Part shown: positions 24,597 through 34,024 of the stretch, piece by piece
How the letters are laid out: the number at the start of each line of letters is the position of its first letter
How positions within the stretch are numbered: the first letter of the stretch is position 1
NCBI RefSeq assembly: GCF_004364975.1
Contig: NZ_SOBW01000007.1
Span: 682,001-746,000 of the forward strand
Source of the DNA: Gelidibacter sediminis
GTDB taxonomy: Bacteria; Bacteroidota; Bacteroidia; Flavobacteriales; Flavobacteriaceae
Length of the DNA stretch: 64,000 nucleotides
Direction of reading: 5' to 3'
Program-made: the position numbers and the translations under genes
The notes under the pieces: model-generated
What the model was told of the DNA's origin: nothing
The model's input: only the letters and a program-made list of their open reading frames with translations
The model's database searches: none

Positions 24597-26981
24597 ATGA
24601 CTAAACGGTTTACTAAAAGATTTTGGGAAATTGTGGCGCGACTCATCTTGCGTAACAAAATTATTATACTTGCGGCTGTCGTAATTATTACGCTACTTTT
24701 CAGTACCCAATGGAAGAATATGCGTTTCACCTTTACGGAAGCAAATCTACTCCCCAACGACCATGAAGTAAACCAAACCTATAATGAGTTTTTAAACATT
24801 TTTGGCGAAGAAGGCAATTTGGTTGTCCTTGGTGTTAAAGATCCAACACTCTTTACGGTTGAAAAATTAAATGCGTGGAACCGGTTATCTGAAAGTTTTA
24901 AGCAGTATGAGGAAGTTGAGACCGTGCTGTCCATTAAAGATTTACAAAAACTTGTTAAAAATACGGACAAGGAAAAGTTTGACCTCAAGCCCTTTATAAC
25001 TGATTCATTAACCTCCCTAGCTGAAATAGACTCACTACAACAAGAGCTTTTTCAGCAGTATCCTTTTTATGATAACTTCCTATTCAATAAGGAAACCCGC
25101 ACTATAAGAACCGCTATTTACCTTAAAAAGGACATTATAAATACATCAGCTAGGAAAGATTTCATTATAGATGTCCTGGAAACAAGGGTCAATACTTTTG
25201 AAGAAAAGTATAATTTAGACGTCCGGGTTTCAGGCATGCCTTATATCAGAACCCTTAATTCTCAAAGCATTGTTGACGAAATTGGCTTATTTATTGGGGC
25301 CGCATTATTAGTCACCTCATTTATCTTCTTTTTATTTTTTAGATCAGTTAGAGCAACGCTCATATCGCTTCTTGTAGTGTCTGTTGGCGTTATGTGGACT
25401 TTCGGCATCATTGGACTGTTAGGTTACGAAATTACAGTATTAACAGCCTTAATTCCGCCGCTCATTATTGTTATTGGAATACCCAACTGTATATTTCTTA
25501 TCAATAAATACCAACATGAGGTAAAACTGCATGGCAATAAAGTAAAATCCCTACAGCGCGTTATTACCAAAATAGGTAATGCTACCTTAATGACCAATAT
25601 GACTACCGCTTCTGGGTTTGCGACGTTTATTCTCACAGAAAGTACCTTATTAAAAGAATTTGGTATTGTGGCATCATTGAGTATTATTTCCATTTTTATT
25701 CTCTCCATACTCATAATACCTATTATATACACGTTCTTGCCTTATCCCAAAGAGCGGCATTTAGACCATTTTAACAGACGGTGGACGAGTGGATTTGTTA
25801 ATTGGATGGCACGTATGGTTAAAGAACGCCGTATAACCATATACATTACTGCAGTCAGTTTATTGACCTTAAGTTTGATAGGCATCTTTCAGATAAAAAT
25901 TTCTGGAAGCCTAATAGAGGATATGCCTCAGAATACACAATTCTTTAAGGATATTCGCTTTTTTGAAAGCGAATTTAATGGGATAATGCCATTAGAAATC
26001 ATGATTGATACCAAGCGGAAAAAAGGAGTTATGAAATTGAGCACGCTTAAACGCATGAATGAGTTGGAAGAGCATATTAATGACATTCCGCAACTCTCTC
26101 GGCCTGTTTCTGTGGTCAGCTTGGTAAAGTATTCCAAACAAGCTTATTATAACGGAAATCCTAAATATTATCAGCTCCCTACGAGTCAAGAAAACAGCTT
26201 TATTTTATCATACGCCAAAAACTCAAGTACTGAGGCCAATCTTCTAAAGAGCTTTGTAGATAGTACTGGCCAATATGCGCGTATTACCACGTTTATGAAG
26301 GATATTGGTACGGATAAAATGGAACGCATTGAAGAGGGCTTACAAACTGAGATAAATAAGCTTTTTCCTGAAGAGCGTTACAGTGTCATCATGACTGGGA
26401 AAGCCTTAGTGTTTCAAAAAGGTACCAAATACTTGGTAAAAAATTTATTTATTTCCCTTTCACTTGCCATTTTATTGATTGCCTTATTTATGGCGTATTT
26501 ATTTAGATCATTCAGAATGATTGTGGTATCCCTAATTCCTAACCTTTTGCCATTGCTAATTACAGCTGGTCTTATGGGGTATTTGGGAGTACCCATAAAA
26601 CCATCTACAATCTTAGTATTTAGTATTGCTTTTGGAATTTCAGTAGATGATACCATTCACTTTTTGGCAAAGTACCGTCAGGAATTGCAGGCCAATAATT
26701 GGAAAATCAAAAAATCAGTATATGCTGCCTTGCGTGAAACTGGAGTAAGTATGTTCTATACATCTATTGTACTGTTTTTTGGATTCTCAGTATTTACATT
26801 GTCAAGTTTTGGAGGCACAGTAGCCTTAGGGGCTTTAGTATCTGCAACTCTCTTGTTCGCGATGCTTTCTAATTTGCTTTTATTGCCATCTTTACTCTTA
26901 TCATTGGAGAAAAGTATAGCAAATAAACAAACATTAAAAGAACCCACCATTAACATTATACCTGAAGAGGATGACAATTAA
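24597..26981 (+). CDS. RND-superfamily (MMPL/patched-like) exporter
   Basis: This 794-residue polytopic inner-membrane protein has two matched halves. TM1 lies at about 20-40 and a first extracytoplasmic loop at about 45-215. A block of five spans follows (about 220-385). TM7 is near 410-430, with a second loop and a final five-span block (about 620-770). The motif AFGISVDDTIHFLAKYRQEL in TM10 is the hallmark of the hydrophobe/lipid-type RND family (HpnN-like) and distinct from AcrB or CzcA. The substrate is probably a lipid or other hydrophobic compound; nothing nearby identifies it. It does not need a TolC partner, and none is adjacent. Confidence 0.85.
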   Translation: MTKRFTKRFWEIVARLILRNKIIILAAVVIITLLFSTQWKNMRFTFTEANLLPNDHEVNQTYNEFLNIFGEEGNLVVLGVKDPTLFTVEKLNAWNRLSESFKQYEEVETVLSIKDLQKLVKNTDKEKFDLKPFITDSLTSLAEIDSLQQELFQQYPFYDNFLFNKETRTIRTAIYLKKDIINTSARKDFIIDVLETRVNTFEEKYNLDVRVSGMPYIRTLNSQSIVDEIGLFIGAALLVTSFIFFLFFRSVRATLISLLVVSVGVMWTFGIIGLLGYEITVLTALIPPLIIVIGIPNCIFLINKYQHEVKLHGNKVKSLQRVITKIGNATLMTNMTTASGFATFILTESTLLKEFGIVASLSIISIFILSILIIPIIYTFLPYPKERHLDHFNRRWTSGFVNWMARMVKERRITIYITAVSLLTLSLIGIFQIKISGSLIEDMPQNTQFFKDIRFFESEFNGIMPLEIMIDTKRKKGVMKLSTLKRMNELEEHINDIPQLSRPVSVVSLVKYSKQAYYNGNPKYYQLPTSQENSFILSYAKNSSTEANLLKSFVDSTGQYARITTFMKDIGTDKMERIEEGLQTEINKLFPEERYSVIMTGKALVFQKGTKYLVKNLFISLSLAILLIALFMAYLFRSFRMIVVSLIPNLLPLLITAGLMGYLGVPIKPSTILVFSIAFGISVDDTIHFLAKYRQELQANNWKIKKSVYAALRETGVSMFYTSIVLFFGFSVFTLSSFGGTVALGALVSATLLFAMLSNLLLLPSLLLSLEKSIANKQTLKEPTINIIPEEDDN

Positions 26982-27064
26982 AACGGAAGTTGAGCAATAA
27001 GCTTTCAAATTTTAAAAGTTCTACCCTCTAGATTTTCGTTTATAGATTTTTAAATCTTTCAGGC

Positions 27065-27094
27065 TTGAAAGCCGCTCGGCTTTTTTTATCTTTG
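27065..27094 (+). promoter_or_regulatory. asnS promoter overlapping a terminator
   Basis: TTG (27065-27067), 19 bp, then TATCTTTG (27087-27094) is an exact Bacteroidetes promoter pattern. It lies 13 bp before the asnS ATG. The 19-bp spacer is itself the terminator hairpin of the upstream gene. Confidence 0.75.
27068..27087 (+). terminator. short terminator upstream of asnS
   Basis: The stem AAAGCC/GGCTTT (27068-27073 and 27078-27083, loop GCTC) is followed by T to 27087. It would stop transcription from the RND-superfamily exporter gene. Confidence 0.6.
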
Positions 27095-27107
27095 CACACT
27101 TAAATTT

Positions 27108-28547
27108 ATGACGATGACATCAAAAACTGTTGCAGAATTATTGAAGGCCGATTTTAAATCGCAAGACATAGATATCAAAGGGTGGGTAAGAACCTTTAGA
27201 GCGAATCGTTTTATTGCTTTAAATGATGGTTCTTCACTTCAAAATATACAGTGTGTTGTTGATTTTGAAAACACTGACGAAAAACTTTTAAAGCGCATCA
27301 CTACGGGTGCCGCCGTCCATATTAAAGGTGAACTTATTGAAAGTCAAGGCAAAGGCCAGTCTGTTGAAATTAAAGTGGATAAAATCACGATTTTAGGCGA
27401 TTCTGATCCGGAGACCTATCCTATCCAACCTAAAAAACACTCGTTTGAGTTTTTACGTGAAAATGCCCACCTACGCACCAGAACTAACACTTTCAGTGCC
27501 GTAATGCGATTGCGTTCTACATTATCCTTCGCTATTCATAAATACTTTAATGACAATGGGTTTTACTATATGCACACCCCAATTATCACTGGAAGTGATG
27601 CGGAAGGTGCCGGTGAAATGTTCCGTGTGACAGGTTTGGACCCAAAGAATCCACCGTTAACTGAAAATGGTGAGGTCAATTATAAAGAAGATTTTTTTGG
27701 TAAAGAAACCAATCTTACAGTTTCAGGACAATTGGAGGCAGAATCATATGCCATGTCTTTAGGTAAGGTATATACCTTTGGGCCAACCTTTAGAGCAGAA
27801 AATTCTAATACCTCGCGCCATTTAGCGGAATTTTGGATGATTGAGCCAGAGGTCGCTTTTATGGATTTGGCTGGTAATATGGACTTGGCAGAAGATTTTC
27901 TAAAATCAGTCTTAACTTATATTTTAGAACATAATCGTGAAGATTTAGAGTTCTTGGAGCAACGTTTGTTAGACGAAGAAAAAACAAAACCACAAGCTGA
28001 ACGCTCAGCAATGAGCCTTATTGAAAAACTAAAGTTTGTTATTGATAACAATTTCAAAAGAGTAAGCTATACAGAAGCCATAGACATTTTAAAGAATTCT
28101 AAACCTAATAAGAAGAAGCAATTTAACTATATAATTGAAGAGTGGGGTGCTGATCTTCAAAGTGAACACGAACGCTTTTTAGTAGAAAAACACTTTAAAT
28201 GTCCTGTCATTTTATTTGATTATCCTGCAAATATTAAAGCCTTCTATATGCGTTTGAATGAGGATGGTAAAACCGTTCGCGCTATGGACATTCTCTTCCC
28301 TGGTATTGGTGAAATGGTTGGAGGTTCTCAACGTGAGGAGCGCTTAGAAGTATTAAAAGAGAAAATGAAGGCTTTAGATATTGATGAGGCGGAACTATGG
28401 TGGTATTTAGATTTACGCAAATACGGTACAGCAGTGCATTCAGGGTTTGGACTTGGTTTTGAGCGATTGGTAATGTTTGTAACCGGAATGGGTAATATCC
28501 GCGACGTTATTCCGTTTCCTCGTACACCGCACAACGCCGAATTTTAG
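27108..28547 (+). CDS. asnS: asparaginyl-tRNA synthetase
   Basis: This 479-residue protein is a class IIb aminoacyl-tRNA synthetase. It has an N-terminal OB anticodon-binding domain (about 20-105, IDIKGWVRTFRANRFIAL). The catalytic core has motif 2 FRAENSNTSRHLAEFWMIE (about 226-244) and motif 3 GFGLGFERLVMFV (about 447-459). The Asn rather than Asp type is indicated by the motif-2 neighbourhood and the final DVIPFPRTPHNAEF. It charges tRNA-Asn. A second in-frame ATG two codons later (27114) is also possible. Confidence 0.95.
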   Translation: MTMTSKTVAELLKADFKSQDIDIKGWVRTFRANRFIALNDGSSLQNIQCVVDFENTDEKLLKRITTGAAVHIKGELIESQGKGQSVEIKVDKITILGDSDPETYPIQPKKHSFEFLRENAHLRTRTNTFSAVMRLRSTLSFAIHKYFNDNGFYYMHTPIITGSDAEGAGEMFRVTGLDPKNPPLTENGEVNYKEDFFGKETNLTVSGQLEAESYAMSLGKVYTFGPTFRAENSNTSRHLAEFWMIEPEVAFMDLAGNMDLAEDFLKSVLTYILEHNREDLEFLEQRLLDEEKTKPQAERSAMSLIEKLKFVIDNNFKRVSYTEAIDILKNSKPNKKKQFNYIIEEWGADLQSEHERFLVEKHFKCPVILFDYPANIKAFYMRLNEDGKTVRAMDILFPGIGEMVGGSQREERLEVLKEKMKALDIDEAELWWYLDLRKYGTAVHSGFGLGFERLVMFVTGMGNIRDVIPFPRTPHNAEF

Positions 28548-28608
28548 GACAAAATGAGACATGTTTTATAATTATAATAGAGCAGTCTCAAAATGTAAAT
28601 ATTTCACA

Positions 28609-28646
28609 AAACAATCTATATTTATTACATTTATAGATTGTTTTTT
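28609..28646 (+). terminator. asnS terminator
   Basis: A perfect 12-bp stem AAACAATCTATA/TATAGATTGTTT with an 11-nt loop is followed by T6. Confidence 0.8.
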
Positions 28647-28675
28647 CTATTTTAGACTAAAACCTTTTTAAACGT

Positions 28676-30136
28676 ATGCTAAAGCAGTATTTACAGTTCA
28701 AATTATCTCAAAAGTTGTCGCCGCAACAAATTCAGTTGATGAAACTGATCCAATTGCCTACACAAGCATTTGAACAACGTTTAAAGCAGGAAATGGAAGA
28801 AAATCCCGCTTTGGAATCTGGTAAAGAATCGGATGATCTCGACGACAATTTTGATGAATTTGACAATACCCAAGAAGAGTTTGATGATTCCGATCAAATT
28901 GGTGAAGACATTAATGTTGATGAGTATTTAAGTGATGATGATGTCCCTGACTATAGAACCCAGGCCAATAATTATAGTGCTGATGATGAGGACAAAGACA
29001 TGCCATTTGCTGCAGGTACATCCTTTACCCAATACCTCACCAATCAACTCAATACATTTAGATTGACGGATGATGAACGAGACATTGCCGAATTTTTAGT
29101 AGGCAGTGTAGATGAAAGCGGTTATATCAGACGTTCATTAACTGACATAACAGATGATTTGGCCTTTACCCAAAATGTCTTTACAGATGAGGAGTCTATA
29201 GAAAAAGTGCTTCACGTAGTGCATCAATTGGATCCTGCAGGAGTGGGAGCTCGTAACCTTCAAGAATGTTTGAGTATTCAATTGCATCGCAAGGAAAAAA
29301 ATCCGGACGTAGAGTTGGCCATTGAGATCATTGACAATGCCTTTGATCAATTTACCAAGAAGCATTACAAAAAACTAATTCAGAAGTTTGACATTACTGA
29401 GATGCAACTTAAAGATGCGATTGATGAGATAGAACATCTGAATCCAAAACCTGGAGGATCCTATTCAGGCAATAATCGCATCGTTGAACATATTGTGCCC
29501 GATTTTGCCATTAGAATAGTAGATGGCGAATTGGAATTGACCTTAAATGGTAGAAATGCACCAGAGTTACACGTTTCAAGAGAATACAGTAATATGATGA
29601 AGGGCTATAAGGAGTCCAAAGACAAATCGAAATCCCAAAAGGACGCCGTCATGTTCATCAAACAAAAGTTGGATGCCGCCAAGTGGTTTATTGAAGCCAT
29701 TAAACAACGTCAACAAACATTATTTGTTACAATGAGTGCCATTATGCACTATCAAAAGGAATACTTCCTTACAGGCGATGAGCGCAAGTTAAAACCTATG
29801 ATTTTGAAGGATATTGCAGATGAAATTGAAATGGATGTCTCCACAGTGTCCCGTGTTGCCAACAGTAAATATGTAGATACGCCATATGGTACAAAATTGA
29901 TTAAGGAGTTTTTCTCAGAATCTATGACAAACGACCAGGGTGAGGAAGTATCTACGCGTGAAATTAAGAAGATTTTAGAAACGGTCATTGAAGACGAAAA
30001 CAAACGCAAACCATTAACAGATGAAAAATTGGCTGCTATCTTGTTGGAAAAAGGCTATCCAATTGCACGTCGTACCGTTGCAAAATACAGAGAACAACTT
30101 GATATCCCTGTAGCGCGATTACGTAAAAAAATATGA
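28676..30136 (+). CDS. rpoN: RNA polymerase sigma-54 factor
   Basis: This 486-residue protein has region I at the N-terminus (LSPQQIQLMKLIQLPTQAFE), typically Gln/Leu-rich for activator contact. An acidic region II follows (about 48-110). The core-binding region includes LDPAGVGARNLQECLSIQL, and the helix-turn-helix region includes EIEMDVSTVSRVANSKYV. The C-terminal RpoN box ARRTVAKYREQL (about 463-474) recognises the -24 promoter element. It would need AAA+ activators, none of which is in the window. Its last four bases overlap the start of the next gene. Confidence 0.96.
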   Translation: MLKQYLQFKLSQKLSPQQIQLMKLIQLPTQAFEQRLKQEMEENPALESGKESDDLDDNFDEFDNTQEEFDDSDQIGEDINVDEYLSDDDVPDYRTQANNYSADDEDKDMPFAAGTSFTQYLTNQLNTFRLTDDERDIAEFLVGSVDESGYIRRSLTDITDDLAFTQNVFTDEESIEKVLHVVHQLDPAGVGARNLQECLSIQLHRKEKNPDVELAIEIIDNAFDQFTKKHYKKLIQKFDITEMQLKDAIDEIEHLNPKPGGSYSGNNRIVEHIVPDFAIRIVDGELELTLNGRNAPELHVSREYSNMMKGYKESKDKSKSQKDAVMFIKQKLDAAKWFIEAIKQRQQTLFVTMSAIMHYQKEYFLTGDERKLKPMILKDIADEIEMDVSTVSRVANSKYVDTPYGTKLIKEFFSESMTNDQGEEVSTREIKKILETVIEDENKRKPLTDEKLAAILLEKGYPIARRTVAKYREQLDIPVARLRKKI

Positions 30137-30741
30137 TACACTACCTTTTAAAGAGTATCTCATACATCTTTCATCCATTGCTCATGCCCCTACTTGGGGT
30201 GTTATTCTATTTTTCAAAAACACCGCGTTTTATTCCGGATCCTGTCATAAAAGCAAAAGTATTCTCAATTACCATCCTAACGCTCATACTACCCATCCTC
30301 TTATATTTTTTATTGAAAACAATTAAAAGAGTAGATTCTTTACATCTAAAGTCTACCAAAGAACGCATCATCCCTTTGTTTTTGAATGCAATCATTATCG
30401 TATTGATTTTAAACAGAGTACTGCCATATCACGAGATCACAGAACTTTATTATTTTTATTTAGGCATACTTTTCTCCACTTTGGCATGCTTGTTTTTAGC
30501 TTTTTTTAAGGTGAAGGCTAGTATACACATGATTGCAAGTGCCGGCTTTTTCATGTTTGTCGTGGCCTTGAGCATTCATTTTAAAATTAACATCAACGGT
30601 ACCATCGCACTAATGTGTGTAATTATTGGTGCCATTGCAACCTCCAGATTGCATTTAAAAGCACATACGAACATCGAATTGCTTATCGGATTTTTTGTTG
30701 GTTTGCTACCGCAGTTAGTTTTATTGAATTATTGGTTATAG
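30133..30741 (+). CDS. polytopic membrane protein, function unknown
   Basis: This 202-residue protein has about six hydrophobic spans (ISYIFHPLLMPLLGVLFYF, VFSITILTLILPILLYFLL and four more). It starts four bases inside the end of rpoN (ATGA overlap), so the two are translationally coupled. It is rich in Leu, Ile and Phe with few charged loops (KSTKERIIPLF). The arrangement is reminiscent of PAP2-type phosphatase membrane cores, but I do not see the catalytic Arg/His motifs clearly. Unknown role; conserved position after rpoN is likely in flavobacteria. Confidence 0.75.
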   Translation: MIHYLLKSISYIFHPLLMPLLGVLFYFSKTPRFIPDPVIKAKVFSITILTLILPILLYFLLKTIKRVDSLHLKSTKERIIPLFLNAIIIVLILNRVLPYHEITELYYFYLGILFSTLACLFLAFFKVKASIHMIASAGFFMFVVALSIHFKININGTIALMCVIIGAIATSRLHLKAHTNIELLIGFFVGLLPQLVLLNYWL

Positions 30742-30774
30742 GAGCATGTAGACAAGGAGTTGATGTAAATAAAA

Positions 30775-31473
30775 TTAAAGGATGTAAAACATCAAACCAA
30801 TTTTTATGCTATTCATATCCATAGCTTGGCCATTGAGCTGCGCAGTGTCCTTAAAAATAGTATTTAGGCCGTAATAAACATGAAAATTCCAAGTAGAATA
30901 CCCTGCGCTTAATGTGAGTCCGTATTGCAGGCCATTAAAATCTTCAATACCATTTAATTTTATATCCTTTACACTCCCTGTAAATTTAGAAGAATTATAA
31001 AAGACATAGCCTAATTTTATGCCGGTGTAAATACGCCAAAACTTATAGTCAACCGCAGTAGAGGTACGCCATCTGTATTGCAACGGCATCTCTAAGGTAT
31101 ATGTGGTAAATTTGTTTCTTTTGATGGTAATGATCCGCTCATCAATAATGTCGTAATCGATACCGCCATCAGATCCTTTAGAAATAAGCACATTTTGATT
31201 GTAAGAATTGGTAGATAGGCCCAGTCCTATTCCTACCGCTTTATTACGCCGAGCATTTATAGGCATATCTCTAATAACCCCAAAATGCACGCCACTAGAG
31301 AAACCACTTTGTTTTAAATCATTAGGCACCTTACCCAAAAGATTGTAGGTTAAGGAAAAATAAAATTGATCTTCTCTATATTTTTGATCTACAAAGGTGG
31401 TATCGGCAACTTGTTGCGCCCATATTAGGGATGTAAAACCACAACCTAAAACAAATAGTATAGCACTTCTCAT
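30775..31473 (-). CDS. PorT-like outer-membrane beta-barrel protein
   Basis: This 232-residue protein has a signal peptide (MRSAILFVLGCGFTSLIWAQ) and an eight-strand-like body ending in IGLMFYIL. Segments such as FGVIRDMPINARRNKAVGIG, LEMPLQYRWRT and IKLGYVFYN resemble the PorT/SprT family of Bacteroidetes outer-membrane barrels, in which one member is a T9SS component. Whether this copy is that component cannot be told by eye. It is convergent with the rpoN operon (33 bp gap) and lies downstream of the exbB/exbD group, separated by a terminator. Confidence 0.65.
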   Translation of the reverse strand: MRSAILFVLGCGFTSLIWAQQVADTTFVDQKYREDQFYFSLTYNLLGKVPNDLKQSGFSSGVHFGVIRDMPINARRNKAVGIGLGLSTNSYNQNVLISKGSDGGIDYDIIDERIITIKRNKFTTYTLEMPLQYRWRTSTAVDYKFWRIYTGIKLGYVFYNSSKFTGSVKDIKLNGIEDFNGLQYGLTLSAGYSTWNFHVYYGLNTIFKDTAQLNGQAMDMNSIKIGLMFYIL

Positions 31474-31477
31474 ACCA

Positions 31478-31485
31478 CAAATATA
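31478..31485 (-). promoter_or_regulatory. -7 box very close to the PorT-like start
   Basis: TATATTTG on the minus strand ends 4 bp before the ATG at 31473. A start point at the usual 5-8 nt would put the transcript start at or beside the ATG, so this mRNA may be leaderless. Confidence 0.5.
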
Positions 31486-31606
31486 GTTGATAATACGGAT
31501 ATAGTAATGAAAACGTACACATGTAACATTACATTATAAACACACTTATAAACGCCATAGTGAAGCGACATATAACCTAAAAAGTTTTAATCTAAATACC
31601 ATCACA

Positions 31607-31640
31607 AAAAAAAGCATCCTACATAAAGTAGAATGCTTTT
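31607..31640 (-). terminator. exb operon terminator
   Basis: The imperfect stem AAAAGCATcCTAC / GTAGaATGCTTTT is followed on the minus strand by a T8 run, 32 bp after the last exbD stop. Confidence 0.8.
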
Positions 31641-31671
31641 CAGACTATTTAACTAATACATTTTAGTATTT

Positions 31672-32148
31672 TTAATTATCTTTTACATCACCTTTTTTAG
31701 TGGTATAATTGATTTTTAAGGCGTTCTCTTTTCTAAGTTCTTTCTTAACATCCCCAACCAATCCCATGTTAGCGCCTTCGTCAACTTTAAGAGCAACGGT
31801 CAAGAACGGAATTAGCTCTTCTCTTTTAGAGGCTCTTTCAGAAGCAATAAAAGCTTTGATATCAGAAAGTTCAGCAAACTTATCATTAAGTTGGATACGC
31901 GATTCTTTACCATACTGACCTTGGAAAGCTTCTTGAGGTTTACCTATATAGATATACATTATCAAGTCTTTCTTATCAAGTTTTTCAACCTGATCTGCAA
32001 AAGGTAATTTGTTTTCAATCTTTAACGTTGTATCACGCATTGTCGTTGCCACCATAAAAAAGAACAATAGCATAAATACAATGTCTGGTAAAGACGCTGT
32101 TGATATTGCCGGTAAATCGCCTGATTTCTTTTTATTAAATTTGGCCAT
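31672..32148 (-). CDS. exbD: ExbD/TolR-family biopolymer transport protein (second copy)
   Basis: This 158-residue protein has a short cytoplasmic N-terminus (MAKFNKKKSGDLPAI). One membrane span follows, LPDIVFMLLFFFMVATTM (about 21-38), with the conserved Asp essential for proton use. The periplasmic domain lies at about 40-158. It works with ExbB and TonB to energise outer-membrane receptors. It is last in the unit and 20 bp after the first ExbD. Two ExbD genes in a row are common in Bacteroidetes. Confidence 0.92.
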   Translation of the reverse strand: MAKFNKKKSGDLPAISTASLPDIVFMLLFFFMVATTMRDTTLKIENKLPFADQVEKLDKKDLIMYIYIGKPQEAFQGQYGKESRIQLNDKFAELSDIKAFIASERASKREELIPFLTVALKVDEGANMGLVGDVKKELRKENALKINYTTKKGDVKDN

Positions 32149-32168
32149 ATTGCTTTTTTTCTAAATTA

Positions 32169-32768
32169 TTATTGAACTTCTGATAGCTTCTGAGGGTATT
32201 CAATCTTAATCTTTTCGATTTTCTCTTTAAGATTTTCCTTGTTCCCTATCCAATTAACATCGCTGTAATTAGCTTCCATTTCCTTTAAGGTTTTCCCATA
32301 CAGCTCCATAGCTCTTCTATCTCTTAACTGATTGTAGGCTGCTACCAATTCATTTTGAACAGAAATGTAGACACCATACTTGGTCTCTCTTTCATTCTTC
32401 AATGAAATAATGGCCTTGTCAGGGTTGTCAGAAGATTTTGGATCTTTTTTACCTTTACAATAAGAGCAAGCGTCCTCTCCTACACCACCACCGTTGTCTA
32501 AAAATTCAACAGCAGCTTTTCTTAAATCTTTAAGTTCCATCAACTCATCTTCAACTAAAAGTTGGTTCTTACCGTTGATTAAAACTGTAAAAATGTTCTT
32601 CTGTTTAATGATAGGTGGTTCTACCTTTTCATCATCAATTGGAGGTAATTTTCTGTTTAAACCTGTATCGGTTTCAATGGTCGTTGTGACCAAGAAAAAG
32701 ATAAGAAGCAAAAATGCAATATCAGCCATGGATCCTGCATTAACTTCGGGTGCTGATCTCTTTGCCAT
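32169..32768 (-). CDS. exbD: ExbD/TolR-family biopolymer transport protein (first copy, with CxxC insert)
   Basis: This 199-residue protein is longer than usual. The N-terminus MAKRSAPEVNAGSMADIAF leads into the membrane span IAFLLLIFFLVTTTI, with the conserved Asp at its start. The periplasmic part carries a distinct insert GEDACSYCKGKKDPKSSDNP (about 95-115) with a CxxC motif, then a C-terminal helical extension that could contact TonB or the cell wall. Neither insert nor extension is in the second copy. It is co-transcribed with ExbB and the 150-residue membrane protein. Confidence 0.9.
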   Translation of the reverse strand: MAKRSAPEVNAGSMADIAFLLLIFFLVTTTIETDTGLNRKLPPIDDEKVEPPIIKQKNIFTVLINGKNQLLVEDELMELKDLRKAAVEFLDNGGGVGEDACSYCKGKKDPKSSDNPDKAIISLKNERETKYGVYISVQNELVAAYNQLRDRRAMELYGKTLKEMEANYSDVNWIGNKENLKEKIEKIKIEYPQKLSEVQ

Positions 32769-32770
32769 AA

Positions 32771-33223
32771 TTACTTAGTTATTTTTTTGACTCCTGCAAC
32801 AGCCATTGCTGCGGCAGCTCCAATGATTAGGATGTAAAACGCTATTAAACCTGCACCTACCATATGTGCCTCTCCTTCAGTTGCAGGGGCTCCATTATAG
32901 AGATAGTTTCCTGCGTCATCACCACTAGATACGAGATAAGATATTATTAAGACTGCTGCAAAAGCGCCTACTCCTATTAATGTGTTTTTTAATGAACTTG
33001 TATTTGTAAACAAGTTTTTAATTACAAAAAACAGAACGAAAGCTATAGTCAGTGCAAAAATAATGTAAGTTACAAAAGCCATTGGATCTATAATGGCACT
33101 GTCGCCATCAAGAGCTGCAGCTTTAATTGCTTCATCACCTTTTGAGATAATCATCACTAAAAAGATGATACCTGCAAGGCCCAAAAGCGCAGCTACTATT
33201 TTTAATATTTTGTGTAAATTCAT
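32771..33223 (-). CDS. small membrane protein of the exb unit
   Basis: This 150-residue protein has about four hydrophobic spans (AALLGLAGIIFLVMIISKG, YIIFALTIAFVLFFVIKNLF, LIGVGAFAAVLIISYLVSSG, and one near the end). It lies between ExbB and ExbD with 21 and 2 bp gaps, so it is part of the operon. I know of similar genes here in flavobacteria but not a function. It may assist assembly of the TonB motor; this is inference from location. Confidence 0.8.
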   Translation of the reverse strand: MNLHKILKIVAALLGLAGIIFLVMIISKGDEAIKAAALDGDSAIIDPMAFVTYIIFALTIAFVLFFVIKNLFTNTSSLKNTLIGVGAFAAVLIISYLVSSGDDAGNYLYNGAPATEGEAHMVGAGLIAFYILIIGAAAAMAVAGVKKITK

Positions 33224-33244
33224 AATTTTTTATAATTGGTCGGT

Positions 33245-34024
33245 TTATCTTTTGTATCTCACAAGCATATCCATCAATGTGATAGATGCATCTTCCATAT
33301 CATTTACAATACTATCAATTTTAGCAATGATATAGTTGTAAAATACTTGAAGAATAATGGCTACAATAAGACCAAAAACCGTTGTTAAAAGTGCTACTTT
33401 AATACCACCCGCAACAAGTGAAGGTTGCATATCTCCAGCAGCTTCAATTTTATCAAAGGCTTGAATCATACCGATTACAGTACCCATGAACCCTAACATT
33501 GGCGCTAATGCGATAAACAATGAAATCCATGACACGTTTTTCTCTAATTGACCCATTTGAACACCACCGTAAGCAATGACAGCTTTCTCAGCAGCATCTA
33601 AATCGCCGTCTGCCCTATCTAAACCTTGGTAATAAATAGAAGCAACAGGTCCTTTTGTATTTCTACAAACTTCCTTAGCAGCTTCAATTCCACCTGATTG
33701 TAAAGCATCTTCTACATTTTGGACTAATTTCTTAGTGTTTGTAGTAGATAAGTTTAAAAAGATAATTCTCTCAATGGCAATTGCAAGTCCTAAAATTAAA
33801 CAAAGCAATACAATACCCATAAAACCTGGGCCACCTTCAATAAAACGTTTCTTTAATTCTTGATGAAACCCTAGATCGTCTTCAGCCTGAGCCGGAGTCT
33901 CGTCTTGAGTTACTGTTGCAACGGTTGTAGTCGCCATTGATGCTGTAGTTGCGAAGTTATTTGCACTTACAGTTCCGAAAGCCATGATTCCTGCAATGGC
34001 TAGGATAGAAAATAGTCTTTTCAT
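33245..34024 (-). CDS. exbB: MotA/TolQ/ExbB-family proton channel protein with signal-like N-terminus
   Basis: The protein has 259 residues starting at ATG 34024 (MKRLFSILAIAGIMAFGTVSA). The longer frame to 34078 adds 18 residues without signal character. After a signal-like segment and an acidic Thr-rich stretch (TTTVATVTQDETPAQ), the ExbB core has span 1 (GFMGIVLLCLILGLAIAIER), the cytoplasmic loop, WISLFIALAPMLGFMGTVIGMI and GIKVALLTTVFGLIVAIILQV. Together with the ExbD pair it forms the motor that drives TonB. It is first in the unit. The N-terminal extension is typical of Bacteroidetes. Confidence 0.93.
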   Translation of the reverse strand: MKRLFSILAIAGIMAFGTVSANNFATTASMATTTVATVTQDETPAQAEDDLGFHQELKKRFIEGGPGFMGIVLLCLILGLAIAIERIIFLNLSTTNTKKLVQNVEDALQSGGIEAAKEVCRNTKGPVASIYYQGLDRADGDLDAAEKAVIAYGGVQMGQLEKNVSWISLFIALAPMLGFMGTVIGMIQAFDKIEAAGDMQPSLVAGGIKVALLTTVFGLIVAIILQVFYNYIIAKIDSIVNDMEDASITLMDMLVRYKR

